Notes: a model not told the origin generated them from the sequence alone. Counted from the stretch's first letter, positions 28,694 to 37,220 are shown. The stretch: 64,000 nt of DNA from Lachnospiraceae bacterium (GCA_029067085.1 JAIEFE010000014.1:124001-188000); one strand, 5' to 3'. Numbers and translations are program-made.

Positions 28694-30388
28694 TTAAATC
28701 CTCGCCAGCGTCTCAAAGGTTCCGCTGATATTGATGCGTCCGAAGCCCCAGCGTCTGTCAGGGTACAAAATGTTGTCCGGACGGCTCGCCCCCTGAATCA
28801 GATAGCTCTTCGTCCCCCGGCTGTCCACCGAGAAAGCATTGCCCTCCACCACAGCCCACTCCAGAAACTGCGCTACACAGCCCGCCGCAAGAGCGGCCGC
28901 AAGACTGGAGCCGCTCTCCTCTCCAAAGACCGTAGGGACCCGCACGCCCGGCGCGGAGAGTTCCGGCTTAATGGTGCCGTTTCTGGTATATCCCCTGCCG
29001 GAGGATGCATACCAGCTGTCCGCATGACTGTTGTAAGCGGATATGGTGATCACCTGAGCGGCGTTTGCCGGTTCCGTCAGCGTCACCTCCGGGCTGGGCG
29101 AAAGGAAGGTCACCGAATGCTCCAAAAAAGCTTCTATGGGAAGCCACATATGATAAATTCCACTGCCTTTTATATTCCTGCCGGCAGGTATCACATCCAC
29201 CGTCCAGATACCCGGCGTCGGATCCGCAAATCGCATGAACACCAGAGGATCTCCCGCATCCCGCTCCACCAGCACAATGCCGATGTATATTCTGGTTTTC
29301 TCAAAGACAAAAGAGACCTGCCTGTTAATGCCGTTTCTGAAATCAATGACCGGCGATACTTCACCGCCCGGTGATCTTATCTGAACGGCATAGGCATCCG
29401 GCAGACTCCCCCACAGCTCCGCGCAGAAGCCCTTCATTGCCTCCTCCACCCGAATCTCCACACTCCCCGGCATGGCGGACTCATAGTGATGCTCCTTGTC
29501 GCCCTCGTTGCCGCCGCAGACGACCACTACACGACTCCTGCGGCCTGCCACGATATTCAGATAGGAGTCCAATGATGAGGTGCCGTCATGGCTGCCCATA
29601 TTCGTGCCAAGCCCTAGAACGATCACCACGGGTCTTGTATAAGCCACCGCCATCTGCTGCAGATACTTTACCGCCTCCATAATATCGTTTTCCTGGTAGG
29701 CTGCCGCCTCATCATCAATGAGATAATAATCCCGCAGATAAGCTTTTGCCGGCTTTAGTTTGACTACTGCAATATCCGCCCCGGGTGCAGAGCCTCGAAA
29801 AGCAAGGCCCTGATCCAGAAGACTTCCTGCCGACGCGGAGGCAAGGCTGGTGCCATGGCCGTCCGTGTCGGTCGTCGGTACAACAGACAGGGGCGTTTCC
29901 GATGCCAGCGCCCTGTCGATATCCGCGCGGCGAAACTCCGTCCCGTAAAGAAAGCCCTCGGGCGGCTCTCCTGTCTGAATGGTCTGATCCCAGATCGAGA
30001 CAATGCGGGTGCTCCCGTCCTCCCGTCTGAAAACATTTTCCTGATAGCGGATTCCCGTATCAATGAAGCCGATGATAACGCCGCTCCCCTGCAGGGCTAG
30101 AGGCGGCTCCTGTACTTTCAAATTTCCCATGGCCGTCAGACAGGACGGATCAAAGATCCGCCCTTCCGCCCGCATCAGGCCGTAAAGTTTGGGGATGGCG
30201 GAGTACCCGTAATAACCTATGGAGAGCGGCGGAATCTCATCTCTTTTCACGTAGGAGATACCGAAGCCGGCGTCCAGTTCCCGATAGCAGGCATCTACGC
30301 CCGACATCTCCAAGATCTGCCCCATCAACTCATAATCCGTAATAATATCCGCGTAGTCCTCTGACAAAATCCGATCTTTACAAGTCAA
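28694..30388 (-). CDS. S8 family serine peptidase (subtilase)
   Basis: A 564-residue subtilisin-type protease without a signal peptide. The catalytic triad is seen as Asp in IIGFIDTGIRYQ, His in TDTDGHGTSLASASAG and Ser in GEESGSSLAAALAAG (GSSLA instead of GTSMA). A ~130-residue insert lies between the oxyanion Asn region and the Ser motif, as in the Clostridium CspA/B/C-like family. The start is a TTG at 30388 with GGAG at 8 bp, so no ATG is needed. It precedes the BMP lipoprotein by 120 bp. Confidence 0.9.
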   Translation of the reverse strand: MTCKDRILSEDYADIITDYELMGQILEMSGVDACYRELDAGFGISYVKRDEIPPLSIGYYGYSAIPKLYGLMRAEGRIFDPSCLTAMGNLKVQEPPLALQGSGVIIGFIDTGIRYQENVFRREDGSTRIVSIWDQTIQTGEPPEGFLYGTEFRRADIDRALASETPLSVVPTTDTDGHGTSLASASAGSLLDQGLAFRGSAPGADIAVVKLKPAKAYLRDYYLIDDEAAAYQENDIMEAVKYLQQMAVAYTRPVVIVLGLGTNMGSHDGTSSLDSYLNIVAGRRSRVVVVCGGNEGDKEHHYESAMPGSVEIRVEEAMKGFCAELWGSLPDAYAVQIRSPGGEVSPVIDFRNGINRQVSFVFEKTRIYIGIVLVERDAGDPLVFMRFADPTPGIWTVDVIPAGRNIKGSGIYHMWLPIEAFLEHSVTFLSPSPEVTLTEPANAAQVITISAYNSHADSWYASSGRGYTRNGTIKPELSAPGVRVPTVFGEESGSSLAAALAAGCVAQFLEWAVVEGNAFSVDSRGTKSYLIQGASRPDNILYPDRRWGFGRINISGTFETLARI

Positions 30389-30528
30389 TTTCTTTGCTCC
30401 ACATAAATAGCCGCGCTATCTACATGTCCTTCCACCGCATCATTCCCTTACTTTATCCTATGCGGCAGGCGGCTGTCCCGTTTTTATGGAGCGCTTCGGC
30501 GCTTTGCGGTGCGCGAAATACCGTTACC

Positions 30529-30564
30529 AAAAAAAGTACCGCAATCCGAAGATTGGGTACTTTT
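30529..30564 (-). terminator. terminator of the blaI-like/M56 operon
   Basis: On the minus strand an AAAAGTACCCAATC / GATTGCGGTACTTTTTTT stem with a TTCG-type loop and a run of seven T, 30 bp after the M56 gene. The flanking bases 30389-30528 hold only GC-rich hairpins (AGCGC-TTCG-GCGCT) and no gene. Confidence 0.85.
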
Positions 30565-30593
30565 CCGCCTTACGGTTTCCATCGTCCTTCCTA

Positions 30594-31949
30594 TCAATGG
30601 GGACATTCAACAAATATAGTCTTTCTAATCATTTCACCTCTGAGTACATAACCGCATTTGTCGCATCTCTGCGCATGATATATTCTTACCTCACAACCTC
30701 CATCCGAATATTTTGTATGTTCTCCCGATGTTCCGGATACATAATTATGGCTGCAGCTTCTGTAAGTTATCATCGCTTCTTCATCCGAATACGGATAGAT
30801 ATTTCCCTCCGTATCTACGAACTGCTTATCATATATAATTTCTATCTCTTCCACCTGCTCAAAGTCCTTTATTTCTTCCCCATCTACTCCCTCAGGTACA
30901 AACAAAAAACTATCAGTTTGAAGAGCTACCGTCACCTCTTCCTTCGAAGTATTCTCTAATACTCCCTGATGAAACGTATCCCTGTACGCAAATACAGTCA
31001 TAGAATTGCCAAAGGCTAACACTGCTGCCAGAATTCCTGCCACGTAACGATTCCAACTTTTCTTTTTCATCAAATTATTCATCCTTTCTTTTATGTTTTC
31101 TATTCCATCTGCTAAACTGTTTTGACACCACACAGAAGCTGTTGTCGTTTCCGACACGGCATACGCCTCATTAATCAGCAGGCGCAGATACACTTTTACC
31201 TCCTCTCTCGTTTTTCCCTGCATCACGATCTCATCGCAGGAACATTCACACACCTGCTCCAGGTCACGCCGCAGCATCCATGCGATCGGATTCCACCAAT
31301 GCAATATCACGACAAGCCGTGTGAGTATCTTCCACAAAGCATCCAGACGTTTGATATGTACCATTTCATGGCGGACATGAATCTCCGCCTCCCAGCTGTC
31401 TATTTCCTTGTTACATATAATGACAGGTCTGCAAAGGCCAAACGTCATCGTATGATCTCCGTCCTGCCCCTGACATAGGATCACCGGACGCCTCACACCA
31501 TACTGCTTTTTCAATTCCGTCAAAAATGATTGCTGCCTCTCCGTCATCTCTGTGGCTTTATATCTTAAAATCAGCCGCCTTATCCGAAAATATTTCAAAA
31601 GCAGCCCGACCATCATAGTACAGGCTACGAGCAGCCATACCGTCACTGCTGTCGTCTGAATGACCGCATAGGAATTGATATATCTTTTTTCTCCCGTATG
31701 AACGATATACTTTGTCCACGCAACCGGTATCTGAACGCCTTTCATCTGCCCCTTCGGTATCGCAGAGCAAATCGCCTTCTCGTACCATCCCTTCAAAAAG
31801 GGCAGCGGAATCAGAAAAAACAGTACAGCCTCCTTTGTGATCAAATAGTATAATCTTGAACTGACCTTATCCTTCAACAGATACTTTAGTAATAGATAAA
31901 AGCCCATCATCGTGCTTCCTGAAAACGACATTACCAATAAGTATTCCAT
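30594..31949 (-). CDS. M56 family (BlaR1/MecR1-like) membrane metallopeptidase sensor
   Basis: A 451-residue membrane protein with three or four N-terminal helices, the zinc protease motif HEMVHIKRLD, and CECSCDEIVM downstream. It has a further helix (YVAGILAAVLAFGNSMTVFA) and an outside C-terminal domain. In BlaR1 that domain is a penicillin-binding sensor. Here it is only ~130 residues and ends in a Cys/His-rich segment (CSHNY, GGCEVRIYHAQRCDKCG, ECPH) that looks like a metal site. The ligand is therefore probably not a beta-lactam. It starts 11 bp after the repressor gene. Confidence 0.88.
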   Translation of the reverse strand: MEYLLVMSFSGSTMMGFYLLLKYLLKDKVSSRLYYLITKEAVLFFLIPLPFLKGWYEKAICSAIPKGQMKGVQIPVAWTKYIVHTGEKRYINSYAVIQTTAVTVWLLVACTMMVGLLLKYFRIRRLILRYKATEMTERQQSFLTELKKQYGVRRPVILCQGQDGDHTMTFGLCRPVIICNKEIDSWEAEIHVRHEMVHIKRLDALWKILTRLVVILHWWNPIAWMLRRDLEQVCECSCDEIVMQGKTREEVKVYLRLLINEAYAVSETTTASVWCQNSLADGIENIKERMNNLMKKKSWNRYVAGILAAVLAFGNSMTVFAYRDTFHQGVLENTSKEEVTVALQTDSFLFVPEGVDGEEIKDFEQVEEIEIIYDKQFVDTEGNIYPYSDEEAMITYRSCSHNYVSGTSGEHTKYSDGGCEVRIYHAQRCDKCGYVLRGEMIRKTIFVECPH

Positions 31950-31960
31950 GCCCTGTTCCT

Positions 31961-32323
31961 CTAGCTGTTCTCTAAAATGCGAAGCAATTCTTTCCTATTC
32001 TTCTCTGTAATTTTACTGTTTTGGGCAAAGGCAATCATAAAGTCACTCAACTGTCCACCATACAGACAGTCAATCGCCGCCTTCACCTGTGTATAGCTAT
32101 ACTCATCCCGGCTGCATACAGCTTCCACTACTCTATTAGCCCGCCTCACCAACCCTTTATCCTCCAGCCTGGACAGAAAGGTATTCAGAGTCTGCCTTTT
32201 CCATGTCTTGCCATCCGCCTCAAACAGCGCCAAAAGCTGAGACTGCTTAATGCTGTCCTCCTGTTCCCACAATTTCTCCATCACCATCAATTCGGCGTTC
32301 GATATATTAAAAAAACCGTTCAT
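31961..32323 (-). CDS. BlaI/MecI family transcriptional repressor
   Basis: A 120-residue winged-helix repressor (ISNAELMVMEKLWEQ, TLNTFLSRLEDKGLVRR) paired with the downstream M56 protease, which by family precedent cleaves it on signal. The usual BlaI cleavage region (between Asn and Phe near residue 100) aligns with SDFMIAFAQNS. The gene is preceded by a strong promoter with a dyad that could be its own operator. Target genes other than its operon are unknown. ATG at 32323 behind AGGAG. Confidence 0.9.
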   Translation of the reverse strand: MNGFFNISNAELMVMEKLWEQEDSIKQSQLLALFEADGKTWKRQTLNTFLSRLEDKGLVRRANRVVEAVCSRDEYSYTQVKAAIDCLYGGQLSDFMIAFAQNSKITEKNRKELLRILENS

Positions 32324-32373
32324 ATTTCTTTTTCTCCTATATCTGTTAACGGATTACACATCGTCGTCACTTA

Positions 32374-32409
32374 ACTATATCTTTTCTGCAAACAAATGTC
32401 AACTTTTTA
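32374..32409 (-). promoter_or_regulatory. promoter and candidate operator of the blaI-like operon
   Basis: Minus strand TTGACA (32402-32397), 17 bp, TATAGT (32379-32374). Overlapping the -35 is a 15-bp dyad TGTAAAAAGTTGACA, with half-sites TGT(A/C)AA and TT(G/T)ACA, in the style of BlaI/MecI operators (TGTA/TACA cores). The promoter is well supported; the operator is an inference. Confidence 0.6.
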
Positions 32410-32460
32410 CATGGAATTTAGCGAAATAAGTGATAAAATGAGCTTCAGAACCTAACAAAC

Positions 32461-32487
32461 AAAACGGGGTCACATCGACCCCGTTTT
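32461..32487 (-). terminator. array terminator, unit A
   Basis: Hairpin AAAACGGGGTC / GACCCCGTTTT with loop ACATC and a T-rich tail on the minus strand. It is the last of eight near-identical terminators, about 110 bp after each lipoprotein gene. Confidence 0.9.
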
Positions 32488-32593
32488 GTTTTACAGATTG
32501 TACTTTGCGTACAAGCTTTCTCTGTACTTTTTATTTTTGATTACTTTTTACTAACAGTAGGTTTTTCATTCGCTTAGGCGATGATCTCCGACG

Positions 32594-33211
32594 CTAATCC
32601 TCCAAAACCTCATAGTGTTCCAAGTCCGTCCACACCTCATACCAGTCAATTCCTTCTTCTTCCGCGCTTTGCGCTATCTTTTTGCTGACAACTAAACTTT
32701 TGATGTCTGGCAGGTTGATGTAGGTTGACACCTTATCATATGGACTGCCTCGTTTTCTCATAATGGAGCGTTCGGTTCCGTAGATATATAGGCTTTGAAG
32801 GGATTCATATTTTTCAAATTCGTCTCCATTCTCATAGTAATTGCATAATGAGGCAACCCCTTCAGTACCTCCCCCCTCCATCGTTTCTTCTCGAATCACT
32901 ATACATATTTTTTCCGTCGTCTCTTTTTCTATCATGACTGCATTGACAGCTTCTACCATATTTGTCAGCACATTTTCATCTTCATAGTCATGTACCGTAT
33001 ACTCATACCATGCAATTTCACCTAAGTTGCTGGATTGCTTGCCATGATAATGTACTTTTTTTCTCTCTACCGCTTCATCGATTGCTTTTGAAATATCGTC
33101 ATCGGGACTTTTATTTACCTCATGCATAAATATTTCGCCGCACCCTGACACGATCATTAATGACAGAAGTATAAGAATTAATACGTACATCTGAGACATA
33201 GGTTTTTTCAT
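32594..33211 (-). CDS. tandem lipoprotein, copy A
   Basis: A 205-residue lipoprotein with signal sequence MKKPMSQMYVLILILLS and lipobox IVSGC (Cys24). The mature part has the family core PDDDISKAI..AV, a central YEYTVHDYEDENVLTNMVEA segment, and the C-terminal SPYDKVSTYINLPDIK and EEEGIDWYE motifs. I do not recognise the family. It is nearly identical to copy E over the first ~150 residues but differs at the C-terminus. It is the last copy before the BlaI/M56 genes. Binding site GGAGA, own promoter and terminator. Confidence 0.9.
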   Translation of the reverse strand: MKKPMSQMYVLILILLSLMIVSGCGEIFMHEVNKSPDDDISKAIDEAVERKKVHYHGKQSSNLGEIAWYEYTVHDYEDENVLTNMVEAVNAVMIEKETTEKICIVIREETMEGGGTEGVASLCNYYENGDEFEKYESLQSLYIYGTERSIMRKRGSPYDKVSTYINLPDIKSLVVSKKIAQSAEEEGIDWYEVWTDLEHYEVLED

Positions 33212-33224
33212 TGCTTGTCTCCTA

Positions 33225-33308
33225 TCAATATACTGACAGAATATTGGAAAAACTACTTAATTTGTTTGCATATAAATCGTAGTTAATATAATAAACTTTT
33301 CCCCAGCT
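33225..33308 (-). pseudogene. in-frame relic of a peptidase gene 3' end, unit A
   Basis: 84 bp on the minus strand encode SWGKVYYINYDLYANKL and then SSFSNILSVY-stop, 27 codons matching the last 27 residues of the protein encoded at 39881-43231 (SWGHVYYINYD...SNILSVY). Homology ends abruptly upstream of the AGC codon. The frame is intact, and the only changes are substitutions such as H to K and T to L. Confidence 0.88.
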
Positions 33309-33331
33309 TATCTGTTTTGCAGCACACTATA

Positions 33332-33360
33332 ATCATAATATACACCTACCATATTGACAA
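33332..33360 (-). promoter_or_regulatory. array promoter, unit A
   Basis: Minus strand TTGTCA (33360-33355), 17 bp, TATGAT (33337-33332). The predicted transcript starts just ahead of the relic and copy A. Confidence 0.75.
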
Positions 33361-33433
33361 GTTTCTCTTTCCCCTATGGTTTGCTATGGATGATGGATGC
33401 CGTGTCTCTACTCCCGTCCACCTTTTATAAACA

Positions 33434-33459
33434 AAACGGGGCCACATCGAGCCCCGTTT
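33434..33459 (-). terminator. array terminator, unit B
   Basis: AAACGGGGC / GCCCCGTTT hairpin with an eight-base loop, downstream of copy B. Confidence 0.88.
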
Positions 33460-33565
33460 GCTTTACAGATTGTTCTTTGTGTACAGGTTTTTCCTGTACT
33501 TCTTAATTTTGGTTACTTTTTTACTAGCGCTAGGTTTTCATTCGCTTAAGCGGTAGTCTCTGAAT

Positions 33566-34174
33566 CTACCACTCAAAGACCCTATAATGCTCCAAATCAG
33601 GCCATATCTCGTACCAGTCGATTCCTTCCTCTTCCGCGATTTGGGCTATCTTTTTGCTGACAGCTAAACTTTTGATGTCTGGTAGATTGATGTAAGTTGA
33701 CAGCTTATCGTAAGGACTGCGGTTCCTCATTTTAGAAAGTTCTGTCCCATAGATATGAAGATTTTGAAAAGATCCATATTCTTCGCATCCATCTTCATCC
33801 TCATAGTAAGTACGTAAACTTGCTACCGGTTCGTTGCCCCCCGGTACTTCTTCCCGGAGATCTAAGTCTTTTTTTCCAGTCATATCTTTTTCTTTCATGA
33901 CTGCATTGGCAGCTTTTACCATATCCTCCAGTACGTTTTCATCCTTATAGTCATGTACCAAATATTCATATATAGCTACGTCTTCTGGATGATTAGAACT
34001 TTTACCAGAATAAGATACCTTTTTCCTGCCTACCGCTTCATAGATTGCTTTTGAAATCTCGTCATCGGGTCTATGATTTCCTCCGTACATAAAGATTTCG
34101 CTGCAACCTATCACAATCATAACTGACAGTAGTGTTAGAATAAATACGCACATTTTGGACATTTGTTTTTTCAT
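33566..34174 (-). CDS. tandem lipoprotein, copy B
   Basis: A 202-residue lipoprotein, signal MKKQMSKMCVFILTLLSV, lipobox IVIGC (Cys24). The frame stays open for 14 codons upstream, but the ATG at 34174 is aligned with all other copies and has the TGGGAGA binding site. It is almost identical to copy D in its C-terminal 90 residues (SFQNLHIYGTELSKMRNR, ending HYRVFEW), and variable in the DVAIYEYLVHDYKDE region. The upstream relic is of the second type. Function unknown. Confidence 0.9.
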   Translation of the reverse strand: MKKQMSKMCVFILTLLSVMIVIGCSEIFMYGGNHRPDDEISKAIYEAVGRKKVSYSGKSSNHPEDVAIYEYLVHDYKDENVLEDMVKAANAVMKEKDMTGKKDLDLREEVPGGNEPVASLRTYYEDEDGCEEYGSFQNLHIYGTELSKMRNRSPYDKLSTYINLPDIKSLAVSKKIAQIAEEEGIDWYEIWPDLEHYRVFEW

Positions 34175-34187
34175 TGTTTGTCTCCCA

Positions 34188-34250
34188 TCAATACACTGAC
34201 AGAATATTGAAAACACTACTTATGTAGTCATACGGCAAGAGGCGAATCGC
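34188..34250 (-). pseudogene. second-type peptidase 3' relic, unit B
   Basis: The minus-strand frame ending FNILSVY-stop is preceded by RLLPYDYISSV instead of SWG..YYINYD. The last seven codons match the large-protein end; the remainder comes from a different 3' end that is shared with unit D. Confidence 0.65.
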
Positions 34251-34274
34251 TTATCCATTTTGAAACACACTTTA

Positions 34275-34303
34275 ATCATAATATACACCTACCATATTGA
34301 CAA
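34275..34303 (-). promoter_or_regulatory. array promoter, unit B
   Basis: Minus strand TTGTCA (34303-34298), 17 bp, TATGAT (34280-34275); same sequence as in unit A. Confidence 0.75.
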
Positions 34304-34378
34304 GTTTCTCCTTTTTCTCAAGGTTTGCTACGCTCTGATGGATACCGTCTTTCTTCTCCTGTTCATCACCTAACAAAC

Positions 34379-34405
34379 AAAACGGGGTCACATCGGGCCC
34401 CGTTT
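34379..34405 (-). terminator. array terminator, unit C
   Basis: AAAACGGGG / CCCCGTTTg hairpin downstream of copy C; the arms differ slightly from the other units (GTC against GGC near the loop). Confidence 0.85.
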
Positions 34406-34511
34406 GCTTTACAGATTGTTCTTTGTGTACAGGTTTTCCCTGTACTTCTTAATTTTGGTTACTTTTTTATTAACGGCAGGTTTTCATTCGCGTAAGCGAC
34501 ATGCTCTGCCA

Positions 34512-35123
34512 CTAATACTCCAATACTTCATAGTACTCCAGATCCGGCCATATCTCGTACCAATCGATTCCTTCCTCTTCCGCGCTTTGAGCGATCTTTT
34601 TGCTGACAACTAAACTTTTGATGTCTGGCAGGTTGATGTAGGTTGACACCTTATCATATGGACTGCGCCCGCTCATATTGGACCGTTTTGTACCATAGAT
34701 ATATAGGTTTTGAAAAGATCCATATAGTTCGTATCCATCCTCACTCTCATAATAAGTACATAAGCTTACTACCGATTCGGCACCTGCCCCTGGTGTTTCT
34801 TCACGAAGATCCAAGATTATTTTATCTGTCGTCTCCCTTTCTTCCATGACTGTATTGGCAGCTTCTAACATACCTGCCAGTACATTTTCATCTTTGTAGT
34901 CATGCACCAAATACTGATAAATAGCTGTGTCTTCTGGATGCTCAGAGCTTTTACCATAATAATATACTTTTTCACTGCCTACCGCTTCATAGATTGCTTC
35001 TGAGATATCGTCATCGGGTCTCTTATTTACTTCGTGCATAAATATTTCACCGCAACCTGATACGATTATTACAGTCAAAAGAATAAGAATTAAGACGTAC
35101 ATCTGAGACATTCGTTTTTTCAT
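34512..35123 (-). CDS. tandem lipoprotein, copy C
   Basis: A 203-residue lipoprotein, signal MKKRMSQMYVLILILLTV, lipobox IVSGC. It has family motifs PDDDISEAIYEAVG, YQYLVHDYKDENVLAGM, SPYDKVSTYINLPDIK and EEEGIDWYEIWPDLEYY, ending YEVLEY. It looks like a mosaic: the N-terminus is close to copies A/E, the middle (ESEDGYELYGSFQ) close to copy G. Own promoter and terminator. No function is recognised. Confidence 0.9.
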   Translation of the reverse strand: MKKRMSQMYVLILILLTVIIVSGCGEIFMHEVNKRPDDDISEAIYEAVGSEKVYYYGKSSEHPEDTAIYQYLVHDYKDENVLAGMLEAANTVMEERETTDKIILDLREETPGAGAESVVSLCTYYESEDGYELYGSFQNLYIYGTKRSNMSGRSPYDKVSTYINLPDIKSLVVSKKIAQSAEEEGIDWYEIWPDLEYYEVLEY

Positions 35124-35136
35124 TGCTCAACTCCCA

Positions 35137-35220
35137 TCAATATACTGACAAAATATTGGAAAACCAACTTAATTTGTTTGCATATGTATCGTAGTTAATA
35201 TAATAAACATGTCCCCAGCT
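35137..35220 (-). pseudogene. in-frame peptidase 3' relic, unit C
   Basis: 84 bp reading SWGHVYYINYDTYANKL then SWFSNILSVY-stop, differing from the large surface protein by one residue (W for C). It is the most recent-looking copy of the peptidase end. Confidence 0.88.
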
Positions 35221-35243
35221 TATCTGTTTTGTAACACACTATA

Positions 35244-35272
35244 ATCATAATATACACCTACCACATTGACAA
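35244..35272 (-). promoter_or_regulatory. array promoter, unit C
   Basis: Minus strand TTGTCA (35272-35267), 17 bp, TATGAT (35249-35244). Confidence 0.75.
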
Positions 35273-35346
35273 GTTTCTCTTTCTCCTATGGTTTGCTATG
35301 GATGATGGATGCCGTCTCTCTGCTCCTGTTCATCACCTAACAAACA

Positions 35347-35371
35347 AAACGGGGCCACATCGGCCCCGTTT
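35347..35371 (-). terminator. array terminator, unit D
   Basis: Perfect AAACGGGGCC / GGCCCCGTTT hairpin with loop ACATC. Confidence 0.9.
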
Positions 35372-35477
35372 GCTTTACAGATTGTTCTTTGTGTACAGGT
35401 TTTTCCTGTACTTCTTAATTTTGGTTACTTTTTTACTAGCGCTAGGTTTTCATTCGCTTAAGCGGTAGTCTCTGAAT

Positions 35478-36086
35478 CTACCACTCAAAGACCCTATAAT
35501 GCTCCAAATCAGGCCATATCTCGTACCAGTCGATTCCTTCCTCTTCCGCGATTTGGGCTATCTTTTTGCTGACAGCTAAACTTTTGATGTCTGGTAGATT
35601 GATGTAAGTTGACAGCTTATCGTAAGGACTGCGGTTCCTCATTTTAGAAAGTTCTGTCCCATAGATATGAAGATTTTGAAAAGATCCATATTCTTCGCAT
35701 CCATCTTCATCCTCATAGTAAGTACGTAAACTTGCTACCGCTTCGTTTCCCCCCGGTACTTCTTCCCGTAGATCCAACTTTATTTTTCCAGTCATCTCAT
35801 TTTCTTTCATGACTGCGTTGGCAGCTTTTACCATGTCCTCCAGTACGTTTTCATCCTTATAGTCATGAACTAAATAGTTGTAAACAACTTTGTCTTCTGA
35901 ATCATAAATTTCAGTACCAGAATAATATACCTTTTTCCTGCCTACCGCTTCATAAATTGCTTTTGAAATCTCGTCATCGGGTTTATGATTTCCTCCGTAC
36001 ATAAAGATTTCACCGCAACCTGTCACAATCATAACTGACAGTAGGGTAAGAATAAATATGTATATTTTAGACATTGATTTTATCAT
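35478..36086 (-). CDS. tandem lipoprotein, copy D
   Basis: A 202-residue lipoprotein, signal MIKSMSKIYIFILTLLSV, lipobox IVTGC. The frame is open for 38 codons upstream through the second-type relic, but the ATG at 36086 matches the other copies and has its binding site. From about residue 95 to the end it is nearly the same as copy B. It differs in the variable window (SGTEIYDSEDKVVYNYL), so B and D share a recent duplication or conversion over part of their length only. Confidence 0.9.
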   Translation of the reverse strand: MIKSMSKIYIFILTLLSVMIVTGCGEIFMYGGNHKPDDEISKAIYEAVGRKKVYYSGTEIYDSEDKVVYNYLVHDYKDENVLEDMVKAANAVMKENEMTGKIKLDLREEVPGGNEAVASLRTYYEDEDGCEEYGSFQNLHIYGTELSKMRNRSPYDKLSTYINLPDIKSLAVSKKIAQIAEEEGIDWYEIWPDLEHYRVFEW

Positions 36087-36099
36087 TGTTTGTCTCCCA

Positions 36100-36165
36100 T
36101 CAATATACTGACAGAATATTAAAAAGCAATTCAATGTAGTCATACGGTAAGAGACGAATCGCTTA
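36100..36165 (-). pseudogene. second-type peptidase 3' relic, unit D
   Basis: The minus-strand frame reads IRLLPYDYIELL then FNILSVY-stop, the same type as in unit B. Confidence 0.65.
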
Positions 36166-36186
36166 CACGTTTTGGAACACACTATA

Positions 36187-36215
36187 ATCATAATATACAC
36201 CTACCCTATTGACAA
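36187..36215 (-). promoter_or_regulatory. array promoter, unit D
   Basis: Minus strand TTGTCA (36215-36210), 17 bp, TATGAT (36192-36187). Confidence 0.75.
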
Positions 36216-36290
36216 GTTTCTCTTTCCTCTCTGATTTGCAATGCTCTGATGGATGCCGTCTCTCTTCTCCTGTCCATCACCTACCTAACA

Positions 36291-36315
36291 AAACGGGGCC
36301 ACATCGGCCCCGTTT
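36291..36315 (-). terminator. array terminator, unit E
   Basis: Perfect AAACGGGGCC / GGCCCCGTTT hairpin with loop ACATC. Confidence 0.9.
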
Positions 36316-36421
36316 GCTTTAAAGCTTGTTCTTGGTGTACAGGTTTTCCCTGTACTTCTTATTTTGGGTTACTTTTTTACTAACAGTAGGTTTGCATTTA
36401 CTAAAGTGGCGGACTCCAAAT

Positions 36422-37039
36422 CTATTCATCCAAAACCTCATAGTACTCCAAGTCCGGCCATATCTCGTACCAGTCGATTCCTTCCTCTTCCACGCTTTGG
36501 GCTATCTTTTTACTGACAGTTAATCTTTTGATGTCCGGCAGGTTGATGTAGTTTGACACCTTATCATATGGACTGCCTCGTTTTCTCATAATGGAGCGTT
36601 CGGTTCCATAGATATATAGGCTTTGAAGGGATTCATATTTTTCAAATTCGTCTCCATTCTCATAGTAATTGCATAATGAGGCAACCCCTTCAGTACCTCC
36701 CCCCTCCATCGTTTCTTCTCGAATCACTATACATATTTTTTCCGTCGTCTCTTTTTCTATCATGACTGCATTGACAGCTTCTACCATATTTGTCAGCACA
36801 TTTTCATCTTCATAGTCATGTACCGTATACTCATACCAAGCAATTTCACCTGAGTTACTGGATTGCTTGCCATGATAATGTACTTTTTTTCTCTCTACCG
36901 CTTCATAGATTGCTTTTGAAATATCGTCATCGGGACTTTTATTTACCTCATGCATAAATATTTCGCCGCATCCTGACACGATTATTAATGACAGAAGTAT
37001 AAGACATAATACGTACATCTGAGACATTAGTTTTTTCAT
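36422..37039 (-). CDS. tandem lipoprotein, copy E
   Basis: A 205-residue lipoprotein, signal MKKLMSQMYVLCLILLSL, lipobox IVSGC. Residues ~20-150 are almost identical to copy A, including the unusual GGGTEGVASLCNYYENGDEF stretch. The C-terminal 45 residues differ (RLTVSKKIAQSVEEEG, ending YEVLDE). Its spacer has lost most of the peptidase relic, bringing the promoter closer to the gene. Function unknown. Confidence 0.9.
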   Translation of the reverse strand: MKKLMSQMYVLCLILLSLIIVSGCGEIFMHEVNKSPDDDISKAIYEAVERKKVHYHGKQSSNSGEIAWYEYTVHDYEDENVLTNMVEAVNAVMIEKETTEKICIVIREETMEGGGTEGVASLCNYYENGDEFEKYESLQSLYIYGTERSIMRKRGSPYDKVSNYINLPDIKRLTVSKKIAQSVEEEGIDWYEIWPDLEYYEVLDE

Positions 37040-37052
37040 TGCTCATCTCCCA

Positions 37053-37085
37053 TCAATATACTGACAGAATATTGGAAAAACTATT
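37053..37085 (-). pseudogene. truncated peptidase 3' relic, unit E
   Basis: Only NSFSNILSVY-stop remains; the SWG..YYINYD part is deleted and the promoter region follows directly. Confidence 0.65.
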
Positions 37086-37091
37086 TATATA

Positions 37092-37120
37092 ATCATAATA
37101 TACACCTACCACATTGACAA
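37092..37120 (-). promoter_or_regulatory. array promoter, unit E
   Basis: Minus strand TTGTCA (37120-37115), 17 bp, TATGAT (37097-37092). Confidence 0.75.
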
Positions 37121-37194
37121 GTTTCTTTTTCCCCTATGGTTTGCTATGGGCTGATGGATGTTGCCTTTCTTCTCCCTTACTTCACCTAACAAGC

Positions 37195-37220
37195 AAAACG
37201 GGGGCACATCGGCCCCGTTT
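37195..37220 (-). terminator. array terminator, unit F
   Basis: AAAACGGGG / CCCCGTTT hairpin with one altered base beside the loop (GGGGGC in place of GGGGCC). Confidence 0.85.

Noticed and set aside
36087..36200. 38-codon N-terminal extension of lipoprotein copy D
   Set aside because: The extension reads through the second-type relic; the aligned ATG at 36086 has the binding site and directly begins the signal peptide.
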